A program made the position numbers and the translations under genes. The notes under the pieces are model-generated. The model ran no database searches. It saw nothing but the letters and a program-made list of their open reading frames with translations, and was not told the origin of the DNA. Of a DNA stretch of 64,000 bases, positions 19,446-28,100 are shown one piece after another; position 1 is the stretch's first letter; every line of letters begins with the position of its first letter. Location: positions 248,001 to 312,000 of the forward strand of contig NZ_BCRN01000002.1 of NCBI RefSeq assembly GCF_001552615.1, given 5' to 3'. Origin of the DNA: Millisia brevis NBRC 105863 (GTDB lineage Bacteria; Actinomycetota; Actinomycetes; Mycobacteriales; Mycobacteriaceae).

Positions 19446-20201
19446 TCACTCGTCGTCGAGTTCGGCCAGGATCTCGTCGGAGACGTCGACGTTGGTGTAC
19501 ACGTTCTGCACGTCGTCGCTGTCCTCGAGCGCGTCGATCAGCTTGAAGACCTTGCGGGCGCCGTCGGCGTCGACCGCGACGGAGACCGACGCCTGGAAGC
19601 CGGCCTCGGCGGAGTCGTAGTCGATCCCGGCGTCCTGCAGGGCGGTGCGCACGGCGACCAGATCGGTGGGCTCGGAGATGACCTCGAAGGACTCACCGAG
19701 GTCGTTGACCTCCTCGGCGCCGGCGTCGAGGACCGCGAGCAGGACATCGTCCTCGCTCAGGGCGTTCTTCTCGAGCAGGATGACGCCCTTGCGGGAGAAC
19801 AGATAGGACACCGAACCGGGGTCGGCCATATTGCCGCCGTTGCGGGTCATCGCGACGCGCACCTCACCGGCGGCGCGATTGCGGTTGTCGGTGAGACATT
19901 CGACCAGCACCGCGACACCGTTCGGGCCGTAGCCCTCGTACATGATCGTCTGGTAGTCGGCACCGCCGGCTTCCTCGCCGCCGCCGCGCTTGCGGGCCCG
20001 TTCGATGTTGTCGTTGGGTACCGACGACTTCTTCGCCTTCTGAATGGCGTCGTAGAGCGTGGGGTTACCCGAAGGGTCGCCGCCACCCGTGCGTGCCGCC
20101 ACCTCGATGTTCTTGATCAGCTTCGCGAAGGCCTTGCCACGCTTGGCGTCGATGACCGCCTTCTTGTGCTTGGTGGTGGCCCATTTGGAATGGCCGCTCA
20201 T
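19446..20201 (-). CDS. yebC: YebC/PmpR-family protein
   Basis: A 251-residue protein of the highly conserved YebC/TACO1 family. The start [20 protein letters not shown] is nearly invariant in the family, and [21 protein letters not shown], shown in two overlapping parts, is the central signature. Family members act as DNA-binding regulators or as helpers of translation of proline-rich stretches; which applies here is not visible. It lies 97 bp upstream of ruvC. In M. tuberculosis Rv2603c is separated from ruvC by several genes that are absent here. Confidence 0.95.
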   Translation of the reverse strand: MSGHSKWATTKHKKAVIDAKRGKAFAKLIKNIEVAARTGGGDPSGNPTLYDAIQKAKKSSVPNDNIERARKRGGGEEAGGADYQTIMYEGYGPNGVAVLVECLTDNRNRAAGEVRVAMTRNGGNMADPGSVSYLFSRKGVILLEKNALSEDDVLLAVLDAGAEEVNDLGESFEVISEPTDLVAVRTALQDAGIDYDSAEAGFQASVSVAVDADGARKVFKLIDALEDSDDVQNVYTNVDVSDEILAELDDE

Positions 20202-20330
20202 GTCCCTGCTTTCGGTCGGACGAATCTGTACACGAGCTCGATCCGCGCGTGATCGAGCGGTGCGTGCGCAATCTGGGGAATGTGCCGATTGATTCTACGC
20301 GGACGCCGTGTGGACACGGACACACCACTA

Positions 20331-20367
20331 CCGGCGGGGTACCCGGAAATTTCGGATACCCCGCCGG
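20331..20367 (-). terminator. Hairpin after the LLM oxidoreductase gene
   Basis: Arms 20331-20344 and 20354-20367 pair over 14 bases with one mismatch around a nine-base loop. It sits 22 bases past the stop codon of the minus-strand LLM gene. There is no U-tract. Confidence 0.65.
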
Positions 20368-20388
20368 CAGCGGCGTGCTCGGTCTCGA

Positions 20389-21531
20389 TCAGACGGTCGC
20401 CGGAGTGGCGGCGGTCGACAGCGCCTGGTGCAGCAGTTCCAGGGTCCGTACGCGGCCCGGGGTTTCCGTGACCGGCTCGCCGACGCGGGAACCGGCGACC
20501 GGGACGACCATCACCTCGTCGACATCGGCGGTGCGCGCCAGGTCGCGGATGCGCTCGGCGGCACCGGTGGGCGCGTCGATGATCCAGGCGCCGCGCATCG
20601 CGTCGATCAGCGCTTCGGCGCGGGACGGCATCGGGGTGTTCTGCGCCTGTTCGACCGTTTCGATCGGGGTCAGCGGCAGGCCGGTGCGGATGCGCGCCAT
20701 CTGCCGCAGCTGCGGCAACGCCCGGGCCTGCGCCTCTTCGACGGTGTCGGCGACGACGACGTTGGTGGTGACGAAGGTATGCGGGCTGTCGATCACGCCG
20801 GGCTGGAACTCGCCGCGGTAGATCGCCATCGCCTGTTCGAGCCCGGCGCCGGCGAAGTGGTTGGCAAAGACGTACGGCAGACCCAGCTGGGCGGCCAGAC
20901 GCGCGGAGTAGTCGCTGGACCCGAGCAACCACAGTTCCGGCACGGTGGCCGCCGCGGGGGTGGCGCGCACCTCGTAGGTCTGACCGTTGCGCAGTTCCAG
21001 AGCGGCGCCGTCCCGGTCGACCAGGGCGAGGATGTCGCGCACGTGCTGCGGGAACCGGTCGACGTCGGCGGTCGGGCCGGTGGCGCGCAGCAGCGCGGTG
21101 ATCACCGGGTCGCTGCCGGGAGCTCGGCCGATCCCGAGGTCGATGCGTCCGGGGGCGATCGCCTCGAGGGCGGCGAACTGTTCGGCGACGACCAGCGGGG
21201 CGTGGTTGGGCAGCATGACGCCGCCGGACCCGACCCGGATGCGCTCGGTGATCGTGGCGGCCGCCGCGATCATCACCGGCGGCGTCGAGGCGGCGACGGC
21301 GGGCATGTTGTGGTGTTCGGCGAACCAGTACCGGCGGAAGCCGAGCGCATCGGCCAGGCGCACCAGGTCCAGGGACGCCCGAACCGCCTCGGCGCTGGTC
21401 TGACCGGAACGCACCGGCACCAGGTCGAGCACGGACACGGCGGGATACGTGAGCGCCGGGGCGCCGGACTGCGCCGCAGCGGTATTCGCGGAATGCGACC
21501 CGAGGTCCGAGGTCGCCGACTGTGTGCTCAT
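20389..21531 (-). CDS. LLM-class flavin-dependent oxidoreductase (luciferase-like group 1)
   Basis: A 380-residue bacterial-luciferase-fold monooxygenase. Typical segments are VSVLDLVPVRSGQT near the start, RYWFAEHHNMPAVAASTPPV, GSGGVMLPNHAPLVVAEQFA and RIDLGIGRAPG, which mark the MsnO8/luciferase-family group 1 type. Flavin (FMN or F420) and substrate are not predictable. ATG at 21531 has GGAAGGGG immediately upstream and is preferred to TTG at 21543. This gene has no counterpart at this point of the M. tuberculosis order and lies between yebC and a small divergent membrane protein gene. Confidence 0.85.
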   Translation of the reverse strand: MSTQSATSDLGSHSANTAAAQSGAPALTYPAVSVLDLVPVRSGQTSAEAVRASLDLVRLADALGFRRYWFAEHHNMPAVAASTPPVMIAAAATITERIRVGSGGVMLPNHAPLVVAEQFAALEAIAPGRIDLGIGRAPGSDPVITALLRATGPTADVDRFPQHVRDILALVDRDGAALELRNGQTYEVRATPAAATVPELWLLGSSDYSARLAAQLGLPYVFANHFAGAGLEQAMAIYRGEFQPGVIDSPHTFVTTNVVVADTVEEAQARALPQLRQMARIRTGLPLTPIETVEQAQNTPMPSRAEALIDAMRGAWIIDAPTGAAERIRDLARTADVDEVMVVPVAGSRVGEPVTETPGRVRTLELLHQALSTAATPATV

Positions 21532-21684
21532 CCCCCCTTCCAACGCCCCGTGCCCGCTCCCCTATTCCGGATCGGCGACGAAAGTGGAGTCCCACCCGCG
21601 CCCCGCGCGGGTAACCGTTCCGGATCGGCGGCGGCATCGGCGTCGGCCGAGGCCGCCAGCGGATAGCAAGGGTATCCTTACTCG

Positions 21685-22209
21685 ATGCAATGGGCCGAGC
21701 TCTTCAGCTTCGCGTTGGCATACTCCGGCGTCTTCCTGATCGGATTCGCGTTCATTCTCGGGATGGGAGTTCTGGTGTCCCCCGGTGCGATGTCGCAGGA
21801 TTACCCGCCGGCGATTCGCGAACGCTACGGGCCGAAAACACAACGCGACCGCATGGTGTCGGCGGTCATGAGCGTCCTGACAACTCTGCTCGTTTTCGGG
21901 TCACCGATGTTCGCGATGGCGGCGCTCCGCGACTCCCTCGACGGAACCATCGGATTCCTCGACGGATTCGTTGTCGGCATCTTTGTGCTGTTGGCACTGA
22001 ATATCTTCGATCTGCTGATCGTCGACTGGCTGGTGTTCTGCACCATCCAGCCGAACCGTCTCGTTCTGCCGGGCACCCGGGGCATGTCGGAGTATCGCGA
22101 CTACTCCTTCCACTGGAAGGTCCTGGTCCCCCGTCCCATCCCCTGGCCGCTCCTGCTGATCCCCGCATTCGGCGTCTACTGCGGAGTGATCGCACTCATC
22201 GTCCGCTGA
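21685..22209 (+). CDS. Four-helix membrane protein, hypothetical
   Basis: A 174-residue integral membrane protein with four predicted helices: near residues 10-30 (SGVFLIGFAFILGMGVLV), 55-75, 88-110 (VVGIFVLLALNIFDLLIVDW) and 150-172 (PLLLIPAFGVYCGVIALIV). A conserved-looking loop QDYPPAIRERYGPKT follows the first helix. I do not recognise the family. The base composition is less GC-rich than in its neighbours, judged by eye, which could indicate later acquisition. It is divergent from the LLM gene and followed by a strong hairpin. Confidence 0.65.
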   Translation: MQWAELFSFALAYSGVFLIGFAFILGMGVLVSPGAMSQDYPPAIRERYGPKTQRDRMVSAVMSVLTTLLVFGSPMFAMAALRDSLDGTIGFLDGFVVGIFVLLALNIFDLLIVDWLVFCTIQPNRLVLPGTRGMSEYRDYSFHWKVLVPRPIPWPLLLIPAFGVYCGVIALIVR

Positions 22210-22217
22210 CCGCGGCT

Positions 22218-22274
22218 CCGTGATTCGGTCCCCGAAGCCGCGCGCACCGCGGCTTCGGGGACCGGATCTCACGG
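22218..22274 (+). terminator. Strong hairpin after the four-helix membrane protein gene
   Basis: Arms 22226-22242 and 22248-22264 are a perfect 17-bp inverted repeat with loop CGCAC. A further six bases pair outside an internal bulge (CCGTGA at 22218-22223 with TCACGG at 22269-22274). It begins nine bases after the stop codon. Confidence 0.8.
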
Positions 22275-22332
22275 CTTCGGGTGTGGCCGCGGCGGTCGGT
22301 TATCGTTCGATCATGTCGATTCGGACCGCTCG

Positions 22333-22668
22333 ATGACGTGGATCATGCTCGGCGCGGCGATCGTGCTCGAGGTGTCGGCGACGCTGGCGTTGCGTGCCTC
22401 CGAGGGATTCGCCAAGTGGGGGTGGCTGTTTGTCGTCGCCGGCGGCTACATCGGTGCGTTCACGCTGCTCGCGCTGGTGCTCAAGGCGGGCATGCCGGTC
22501 GGTATCGCTTACGGCATCTGGGCGGCCTGCGGGGTCGCGCTCACCGTGGTGCTCGGGGCGCTGATCTTCGGGGAGCCGCTGACCTGGCGGATGGCGATCG
22601 GCGTGGCCCTGGTCGGCGCGGGGGTGCTGTTCCTGGAGACCGGCCACCGCGCCGACGCCTCGGGCTGA
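22333..22668 (+). CDS. Small multidrug resistance (SMR) family transporter
   Basis: A 111-residue four-helix protein of the EmrE/Mmr family. The essential Glu of the first helix is in AIVLEVSATLALR, and later helices contain AYGIWAACGVALTVVLG and PLTWRMAIGVALVGAGVL. SMR dimers exchange protons for quaternary ammonium or related cations; some family members export guanidinium instead. It stands alone between a terminator and a convergent S9 peptidase gene. Confidence 0.9.
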   Translation: MTWIMLGAAIVLEVSATLALRASEGFAKWGWLFVVAGGYIGAFTLLALVLKAGMPVGIAYGIWAACGVALTVVLGALIFGEPLTWRMAIGVALVGAGVLFLETGHRADASG

Positions 22669-22700
22669 CACCGCCTCGGCCGACCACACCCCTCGGCCGA

Positions 22701-24629
22701 TTACTCGGTGCCGGCTGATAGCTCCGGCCCGGCCGTTCGTCCGCCGAGGTGACGGGCGAGGAAGCGCTCGAGTCTGGTGTACAGCTCGATGTTGCTGTCG
22801 GAGTTGATGAACCAGTGCCCTTCGTTCTCGTTGACCAGATAGTCGACCTCGGCGCCACGCGCCCGCAGCGCATCGAAGACCTGATCGGAGTTGCGCCGGT
22901 GGACGCGTACATCCCGGGCGCCGTGGATCAGCAGCACCGGTGCGGTGATGTCATCGACCCGGCTGATCGGTGAGCGGGCGAGCATATCGGCCTCGGCGAT
23001 CGGGTCGTCCGGGTCGCCGATGTACCGCAGGTAGCTGTTGACGACGAGGCGTCGCGCGAACGGGACGACCGAGCGCACCAGGTCGGTGAGGTCGGACATG
23101 CCGGTATAGCTGATCGCCGCGGCAAACCGGTCCGGGGTGAACGCCGCCCCGACCAGCGCGGCGTAGCCGCCGTAGGAGCAGCCGTAGATCGCCACCCGCT
23201 GCGGGTCGGTGTGGCCCTGCGCGATCGCCCAGTCGACGGCGTCGAGCAGGTCGTCGTGCATGCGGCCGGCGAACTCGCCGATCCCGGCCCGGGTGTGGGC
23301 CTTCCCGTAGCCGGTGGAACCGCGGAAGTTGACCTGCAGCACCGCGTATCCGCGGTTGGCGAGCAGCTGGACCTCCGGGTCGTAGCACCAACTGTCGCGG
23401 TACCAGGGTCCGCCGTGCACCAGGACGACCGTCGGCAGATTTCGCTGCTCGACCCCGACGGGCAGGGTCAGGTGGCACGGGAGGGTCAGGCCATCGCGGG
23501 CGGTCAGCGTGATCGGGGTGACCGGCGCCAGGTCCGTGGGGTCCAGGTGCGGATACGGCCGGAACAGCAGTCGGGCCTGCCCGGTGATGTGGTCGTAGAA
23601 CCAGGTGACGTTGGGGTCGCGGTCGTGGGTGAAGTCGACCACCCAGCGCAGGCCGGTCCGGTCGCAGGACACCCGGGCGAGGTCACCATCGGAAAGCGCC
23701 TCGAGTCGGGGCAGCACCTCCGCGAAATGTGGGTCGAGGGCGTGGATCTCCTGCCGGTCACCGAGGTAGCGGGCACCGAGCAACTCGCCGGTGGTCGGGT
23801 GCAGGATCAGGGACGACGGAAAACGCGAATCAGCTTCGGGGCGTGGGGTATCCAGATCGAAGATCGGGTGGCTGTCGACGCCGACCTGTTCGCCCGTGTT
23901 CAGGTCGAGGCGGACCAGGCGGGTGCGATCGGAGCCGCGCGACGAGCCGATCCACAGCCCGGCGCCGTCCGGGGTGGGGGCGTTGGGCGATACCCCGAAA
24001 ATGATGTCGTCGCCGGCGAACCGGGTGATGGTCCGCAGGCCGCCGTCGATCCATTCCGACAGCACATGGTCGCCGTCGGCCTCGACGGTGAAGGCGAGCA
24101 CCCGTTTGCCGGTGGGCAACCAGGACACGATGTCGCCCGGATTTTCCGCGACGACGGTCAGCGCGCCGGTGCCCGGGTCGAGCTCGTACAGATCGCCGAG
24201 GTTGGGGCGCCGCCGATTGAGCTGGACATAGGCGCTGCCCGGCCGATCCACCGGTAAGTGGACGCCGAGCAGGCGGACGCCGGGAAAGGGCGTTACGTCC
24301 TCGGCCGGTTCGTCGGGGCGGGTGACGTCGACGCGGTGCAGATGCCAGTTCTCGTCGCCGTCGGTGTCCTGCTGGAACAGCAGGTAGCGGCCGTCGGGGC
24401 TCCAGAAGAAGGTGTCGATGTTGCGGCGGCCGTCGGAGGTGACGCGGCGGGCGGTGCCGGCGTCGTCCGTGGTCCAGTCGGAGTCGACGTCGCGCAGAAA
24501 GACGTTGAGCCGGCCGCGCCACGGGGCCAGGTAGGCGACGGTTTCGCCGTTCGGGGACAGCAGGGCGCGGCTGCGCACGGGCAGACCGTAGAAGTCTTCG
24601 ACGGGAATCAGTTTCGGCGCGGTGGTCAT
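22701..24629 (-). CDS. S9-family prolyl oligopeptidase-like serine peptidase
   Basis: A 642-residue cytoplasmic peptidase with an N-terminal beta-propeller (repeated DGRYLLF and DGAGLWI type blades) and a C-terminal alpha/beta hydrolase domain. The catalytic triad is visible: Ser in YGCSYGGYAAL near residue 486, Asp in LLIHGARDVRVHR near 571 and His in NENEGHWF near 604. It probably cleaves short peptides (acylaminoacyl- or dipeptidyl-peptidase type). ATG at 24629 is preceded by GAGGAGG; the longer open frame to 24677 is not needed. There is no signal peptide. It follows a MerR regulator gene by 86 bp on the same strand. Confidence 0.9.
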   Translation of the reverse strand: MTTAPKLIPVEDFYGLPVRSRALLSPNGETVAYLAPWRGRLNVFLRDVDSDWTTDDAGTARRVTSDGRRNIDTFFWSPDGRYLLFQQDTDGDENWHLHRVDVTRPDEPAEDVTPFPGVRLLGVHLPVDRPGSAYVQLNRRRPNLGDLYELDPGTGALTVVAENPGDIVSWLPTGKRVLAFTVEADGDHVLSEWIDGGLRTITRFAGDDIIFGVSPNAPTPDGAGLWIGSSRGSDRTRLVRLDLNTGEQVGVDSHPIFDLDTPRPEADSRFPSSLILHPTTGELLGARYLGDRQEIHALDPHFAEVLPRLEALSDGDLARVSCDRTGLRWVVDFTHDRDPNVTWFYDHITGQARLLFRPYPHLDPTDLAPVTPITLTARDGLTLPCHLTLPVGVEQRNLPTVVLVHGGPWYRDSWCYDPEVQLLANRGYAVLQVNFRGSTGYGKAHTRAGIGEFAGRMHDDLLDAVDWAIAQGHTDPQRVAIYGCSYGGYAALVGAAFTPDRFAAAISYTGMSDLTDLVRSVVPFARRLVVNSYLRYIGDPDDPIAEADMLARSPISRVDDITAPVLLIHGARDVRVHRRNSDQVFDALRARGAEVDYLVNENEGHWFINSDSNIELYTRLERFLARHLGGRTAGPELSAGTE

Positions 24630-24715
24630 CGGGGGCCTCCTCGACGGGGTCGCTGGGTGGGTGTCCCCACTGCACACCCGGACGTCGCGTCGGAGTCAAG
24701 CCCGCCGGATGGTCG

Positions 24716-25444
24716 TCAGGAATCCGGCGCCAATCGCTCCTGCAGAAGCCGCAGGATCCTGCGCTGCGGCGATCCGAGGGCGCCGGCGTTCAGTTCCTCC
24801 AGCAGCACCGCGGCCTGCCGAGTCAGGGCGGGCAGGTCGGCGAATCGGTCGACGATCGGCTCGATGGCGGCGGCCAATTCCCCGACCACGGCCTCGATGC
24901 CCTCGTCCGGGGTGTCGGCGTCGACGGCGTGGAAGCGGGCGACGAGCTCATCGGGTACCGCCCCGCCCGCGTCGCCCAGCAGGGCGGCGAGGCTCGCCGG
25001 GCCGTCCGGGCCGAGGAGGTGGCCGAGCAGGATCATCTGCTCGTGCTCGTACCGGGCCCGCTCCGGCGAGATCCCTTGTCCGGCAGTCGTTCCCCAGGCC
25101 GACAGTTCGAGAGGAAGATCGGGCGGGGCCCCGGCGCGGCGGAGCGCGGCGATCGTGGCGCGCCGAGCGGTGAGCTCGTCGATCTGTTCGGCGACCGTGC
25201 GGTCGATCTCGTCGAGAAGCCGATCGGCCACCGCCGAATCATCCAGCACCGCAGGCAATGCGGACAGCGGAATGCCCAGGGCGGTCATCCGGCGGATACG
25301 CAGCAGCCGGACGAGGTGGCCGACGTCGTAATGCCGATATCCGCCGCCGGTGCGCGGGGGTTCCGCGAGCAACCCGATCTGGTGGTAGTGCCGCAGGGTG
25401 CGCACGGTGACGCCCGCCAACTCGGCCAATTCACTGCTGCGCAT
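24716..25444 (-). CDS. MerR-family transcriptional regulator
   Basis: A 242-residue regulator with the N-terminal MerR helix-turn-helix (SELAELAGVTVRTLRHYHQI) and wing (GGGYRHYDVGHLVRLLRIRR), a helical linker, and a C-terminal domain of about 150 residues without metal-binding cysteines. The length and tail resemble TipA-like drug- or peptide-sensing MerR proteins rather than metal sensors. It lies between pdxT (28 bp upstream) and the S9 peptidase gene, which is its most likely target, although it could also be transcribed from pdxS. Confidence 0.85.
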   Translation of the reverse strand: MRSSELAELAGVTVRTLRHYHQIGLLAEPPRTGGGYRHYDVGHLVRLLRIRRMTALGIPLSALPAVLDDSAVADRLLDEIDRTVAEQIDELTARRATIAALRRAGAPPDLPLELSAWGTTAGQGISPERARYEHEQMILLGHLLGPDGPASLAALLGDAGGAVPDELVARFHAVDADTPDEGIEAVVGELAAAIEPIVDRFADLPALTRQAAVLLEELNAGALGSPQRRILRLLQERLAPDS

Positions 25445-25472
25445 CCTGCCGCTCCCCCCGGACGTACGCCGA

Positions 25473-26078
25473 TCAGCCGCGCTGGGCCACCAGATCGACG
25501 AACTGCCGGTGCAGGCGCCGGTCCCCGGTCATCTCCGGGTGGAACGACGTCGCCAGGACCTGCCCCGAGCGCACCGCGACGATTCGGCCGGCCGCCGGGC
25601 CTTCCGCGACGGTGGCCAGCACCTCGACCGCATCGCCGACCCGCTCGACCAAAGGGGCGCGGATGAAGACCGCGCGCATCGGGTCACCCTCGAGACCGGT
25701 AACGGCGAGGTCGGCCTCGAAGGAGTCGATCTGCCGACCGAAGGCGTTGCGGCGCACGGTGATATCGATCGCACCGAAGCTGACGGCATCCGGCCGGGTG
25801 TCGAGGACCTCGTCGGCCAAAAGGATCATCCCCGCGCAGGACCCGTAGGCGGGCAATCCCTCCGCGAGGCGCTGCCTGATCGGCTCGTACAGGTCGAAGG
25901 CCAGCAGCAGGTTGCTCATCGTCGTCGACTCGCCACCCGGCAGGACCAGGCCGTCGACGGCGGCGACCTCGGAGGCCCGACGCACCGGGACCGCGATGGC
26001 CCCGGCCGCCTCCAACGCCTCCAGGTGCTCGCGCACCCCGCCCTGCAGGGCGAGCACGCCGATCGTCGGCCCGGTCAC
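25473..26078 (-). CDS. pdxT: Pyridoxal 5'-phosphate synthase glutaminase subunit
   Basis: A 201-residue class I glutaminase that supplies ammonia to PdxS. Signatures: [13 protein letters not shown] at the N-terminus, [13 protein letters not shown], the nucleophile Cys in [11 protein letters not shown] near residue 80, and the His-Glu pair in SFHPEMT near residue 178. It lies 34 bp after tesB in the same transcript as pdxS. This arrangement matches Rv2604c-Rv2606c. Confidence 0.96.
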   Translation of the reverse strand: MTGPTIGVLALQGGVREHLEALEAAGAIAVPVRRASEVAAVDGLVLPGGESTTMSNLLLAFDLYEPIRQRLAEGLPAYGSCAGMILLADEVLDTRPDAVSFGAIDITVRRNAFGRQIDSFEADLAVTGLEGDPMRAVFIRAPLVERVGDAVEVLATVAEGPAAGRIVAVRSGQVLATSFHPEMTGDRRLHRQFVDLVAQRG

Positions 26079-26112
26079 GAGGTCTCCCCCGCGCCGACAG
26101 TGCTGCCCCGCA

Positions 26113-27003
26113 TCACGAGTCGCGGGCGATTCGGGTCAGACCCTCCTGGGTGACCGCGGCGACCATGTCCCCGGAGCGGTTGTAGATCCGCCCCTGGGTC
26201 AGCGCCCGACCGAATCCGGCAGACGGCGAGGTCTGGTCGTAGAGCAGCCACTCGTCGGCGCGGAACGGTCGCAGGAACCACAGCGCGTGGTCGAGCGAGG
26301 CCGCCTGGATCTCGACCCCGGGATGCGGCACCCGCGCCGACCCCAGCAGAGTCATATCGCTGAGGTAGGCGAGGGCGCAGACGTGCAGGATGTTGACGTC
26401 CGGCAGCTTGCGTCGGTAGCGGATCCACACCCGCTGCTGGGCGGCGAGCCCGGGCAGGGTGCGGGTCTGCTCCGGCGGCACCGGCCGGATATCCCAGTCG
26501 GACCACTCCGCCATCCACGTTTCGCGTTCCGCGGCGGGCAGTTCGGCGTAGTCGGGAAGCTCCTCCGGCAGCGGCGCCGGCGGCATCTGGTCCTGGTGAC
26601 GCAGGCCGCCGTCCTCCGGCACGTGGAACGACGCCTCCATCGTGAAGATGGTCTTGCCGTCCTGGATCGCGTCGACCCGACGGGTGCAGAACGAGCGCCC
26701 GTCGCGCATCCGGTCGACGACGTAGACGATCGGTTGCTTGGGGTTGCCGGGCCGGATGAAGTACCCGTGCAGCGAGTGCACCAGGTACTGCTCGTCCGCG
26801 GTGCGGGTCGCCGCGACCAGGGCCTGCCCGGCGACCTGCCCGCCGAAGGTGCGCGGCAGATACGACTCGACCGCGATGCCGCGGTAGATGTTCTTTTCGA
26901 TCCGCTCGAGCTCGAGGATCTCGTCGATCGGCGGATGGTCGACCGCCGGCACGCCGCGGTCGTGGAACCGAGGCTGCTGAGGCTTGTCGGTCTGCTCGGT
27001 CAC
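26113..27003 (-). CDS. tesB: Acyl-CoA thioesterase II
   Basis: A 296-residue double hot-dog thioesterase that hydrolyses acyl-CoA to free acid and CoA. Seen: [15 protein letters not shown] and [17 protein letters not shown] in the first half; [11 protein letters not shown] (the second-hot-dog His) and the C-terminal [14 protein letters not shown] in the second. The start codon overlaps the pdxS stop by four bases, so a thioesterase is translationally coupled to vitamin B6 synthesis, as in M. tuberculosis (Rv2605c). Confidence 0.93.
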   Translation of the reverse strand: MTEQTDKPQQPRFHDRGVPAVDHPPIDEILELERIEKNIYRGIAVESYLPRTFGGQVAGQALVAATRTADEQYLVHSLHGYFIRPGNPKQPIVYVVDRMRDGRSFCTRRVDAIQDGKTIFTMEASFHVPEDGGLRHQDQMPPAPLPEELPDYAELPAAERETWMAEWSDWDIRPVPPEQTRTLPGLAAQQRVWIRYRRKLPDVNILHVCALAYLSDMTLLGSARVPHPGVEIQAASLDHALWFLRPFRADEWLLYDQTSPSAGFGRALTQGRIYNRSGDMVAAVTQEGLTRIARDS

Positions 27004-27944
27004 CAGCCACGCTCTGCGAGGCGATGCGGCTGCGGGATGTCGTCGACGTTGATACCGACCATCGCCTCACCCAGACCGCGCGAGACCTTGGCGATCACGT
27101 CGGGATCGTCGTAGAACGTGGTCGCCTTCACGATCGCGGCGGCGCGCTGCTCGGGGTTGCCGGACTTGAAGATGCCGGACCCGACGAAGACGCCCTCGGC
27201 GCCGAGCTGCATCATCATCGCGGCGTCGGCCGGGGTGGCGATACCGCCGGCGGTGAACAGCACGACGGGCAGCTTGCCGGTACGGGCGACCTCGGCCACC
27301 AGTTCGTAGGGGGCCTGCAGTTCCTTCGCCGCGACGTAGAGCTCGTCGGTCGGCAGGGAGGTCAGCCGCCGGATCTGGTCGCGGATCTGGCGCATGTGGG
27401 TGGTGGCGTTCGAGACGTCGCCGGTACCGGCCTCACCCTTGGAGCGGATCATCGCCGCGCCCTCGGTGATGCGGCGCAGCGCCTCGCCGAGGTTGGTCGC
27501 GCCACAGACGAAGGGCACGGTGAACTGCCACTTGTCGATGTGGTTGGCGTAGTCGGCGGGGGTGAGCACCTCGGACTCGTCGACGTAGTCGACACCGAGC
27601 GACTGCAGTACCTGGGCCTCGACGAAGTGGCCGATGCGGGCCTTCGCCATCACCGGGATGTCGACCGCGGCGATGATGCCGTCGATCATGTCCGGATCGC
27701 TCATCCGGGAGACGCCGCCCTGGGCGCGGATATCGGCGGGGACCCGCTCGAGCGCCATGACGGCCACCGCACCGGCGTTCTCGGCGATCTTCGCCTGCTC
27801 GGGGGTGACCACGTCCATGATCACGCCACCCTTGAGCATCTCGGCGAGGCCGCGCTTGACGCGGGAGGTGCCGGTCTGAGGGGTTGCGTCGTCGGTCGAA
27901 CCGGCGACGGTGGGGGCGGCGGCAGTGTCTGGGCCGGCGGACAT
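27000..27944 (-). CDS. pdxS: Pyridoxal 5'-phosphate synthase subunit PdxS
   Basis: A 314-residue TIM-barrel enzyme that makes pyridoxal phosphate from ribose 5-phosphate, glyceraldehyde 3-phosphate and ammonia from PdxT. Signatures: [33 protein letters not shown] with the substrate Lys and [16 protein letters not shown]-type region, [18 protein letters not shown] in its variant [11 protein letters not shown], and [21 protein letters not shown]. The N-terminus carries a Thr/Ala-rich extension of about 25 residues. A promoter with -35 TTCGAG and -10 TAGACT lies just upstream and is the template of a duplicated promoter 3.3 kb away. Confidence 0.97.
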   Translation of the reverse strand: MSAGPDTAAAPTVAGSTDDATPQTGTSRVKRGLAEMLKGGVIMDVVTPEQAKIAENAGAVAVMALERVPADIRAQGGVSRMSDPDMIDGIIAAVDIPVMAKARIGHFVEAQVLQSLGVDYVDESEVLTPADYANHIDKWQFTVPFVCGATNLGEALRRITEGAAMIRSKGEAGTGDVSNATTHMRQIRDQIRRLTSLPTDELYVAAKELQAPYELVAEVARTGKLPVVLFTAGGIATPADAAMMMQLGAEGVFVGSGIFKSGNPEQRAAAIVKATTFYDDPDVIAKVSRGLGEAMVGINVDDIPQPHRLAERGW

Positions 27945-27977
27945 GACGGACTCCTTGTGTGATCGGTGAACAGAACG

Positions 27978-28032
27978 AGTCTAGGCGGTGCGCGCCGGCG
28001 CTCGAACCGACCACCGGCGTCGATTGGCCTCG
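27978..28032 (-). promoter_or_regulatory. pdxS promoter; copy A of a 55-bp duplicated segment
   Basis: On the minus strand, -35 TTCGAG (28006-28001) and -10 TAGACT (27983-27978) are separated by exactly 17 bases; the pdxS start is 34 bases below the -10. The segment aligns without gaps to 31253-31307 with 46 of 55 positions identical. Most differences fall in the spacer between the -35 and -10 elements. Conservation also covers about 25 bases upstream of the -35, which could include a regulator site. Confidence 0.7.
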
Positions 28033-28100
28033 GCCAGCACCGGACGGATCGGCGGCGGCTTCTCATGGGCGGATGTCAATGCCCGCCGGGCCCGAATCGC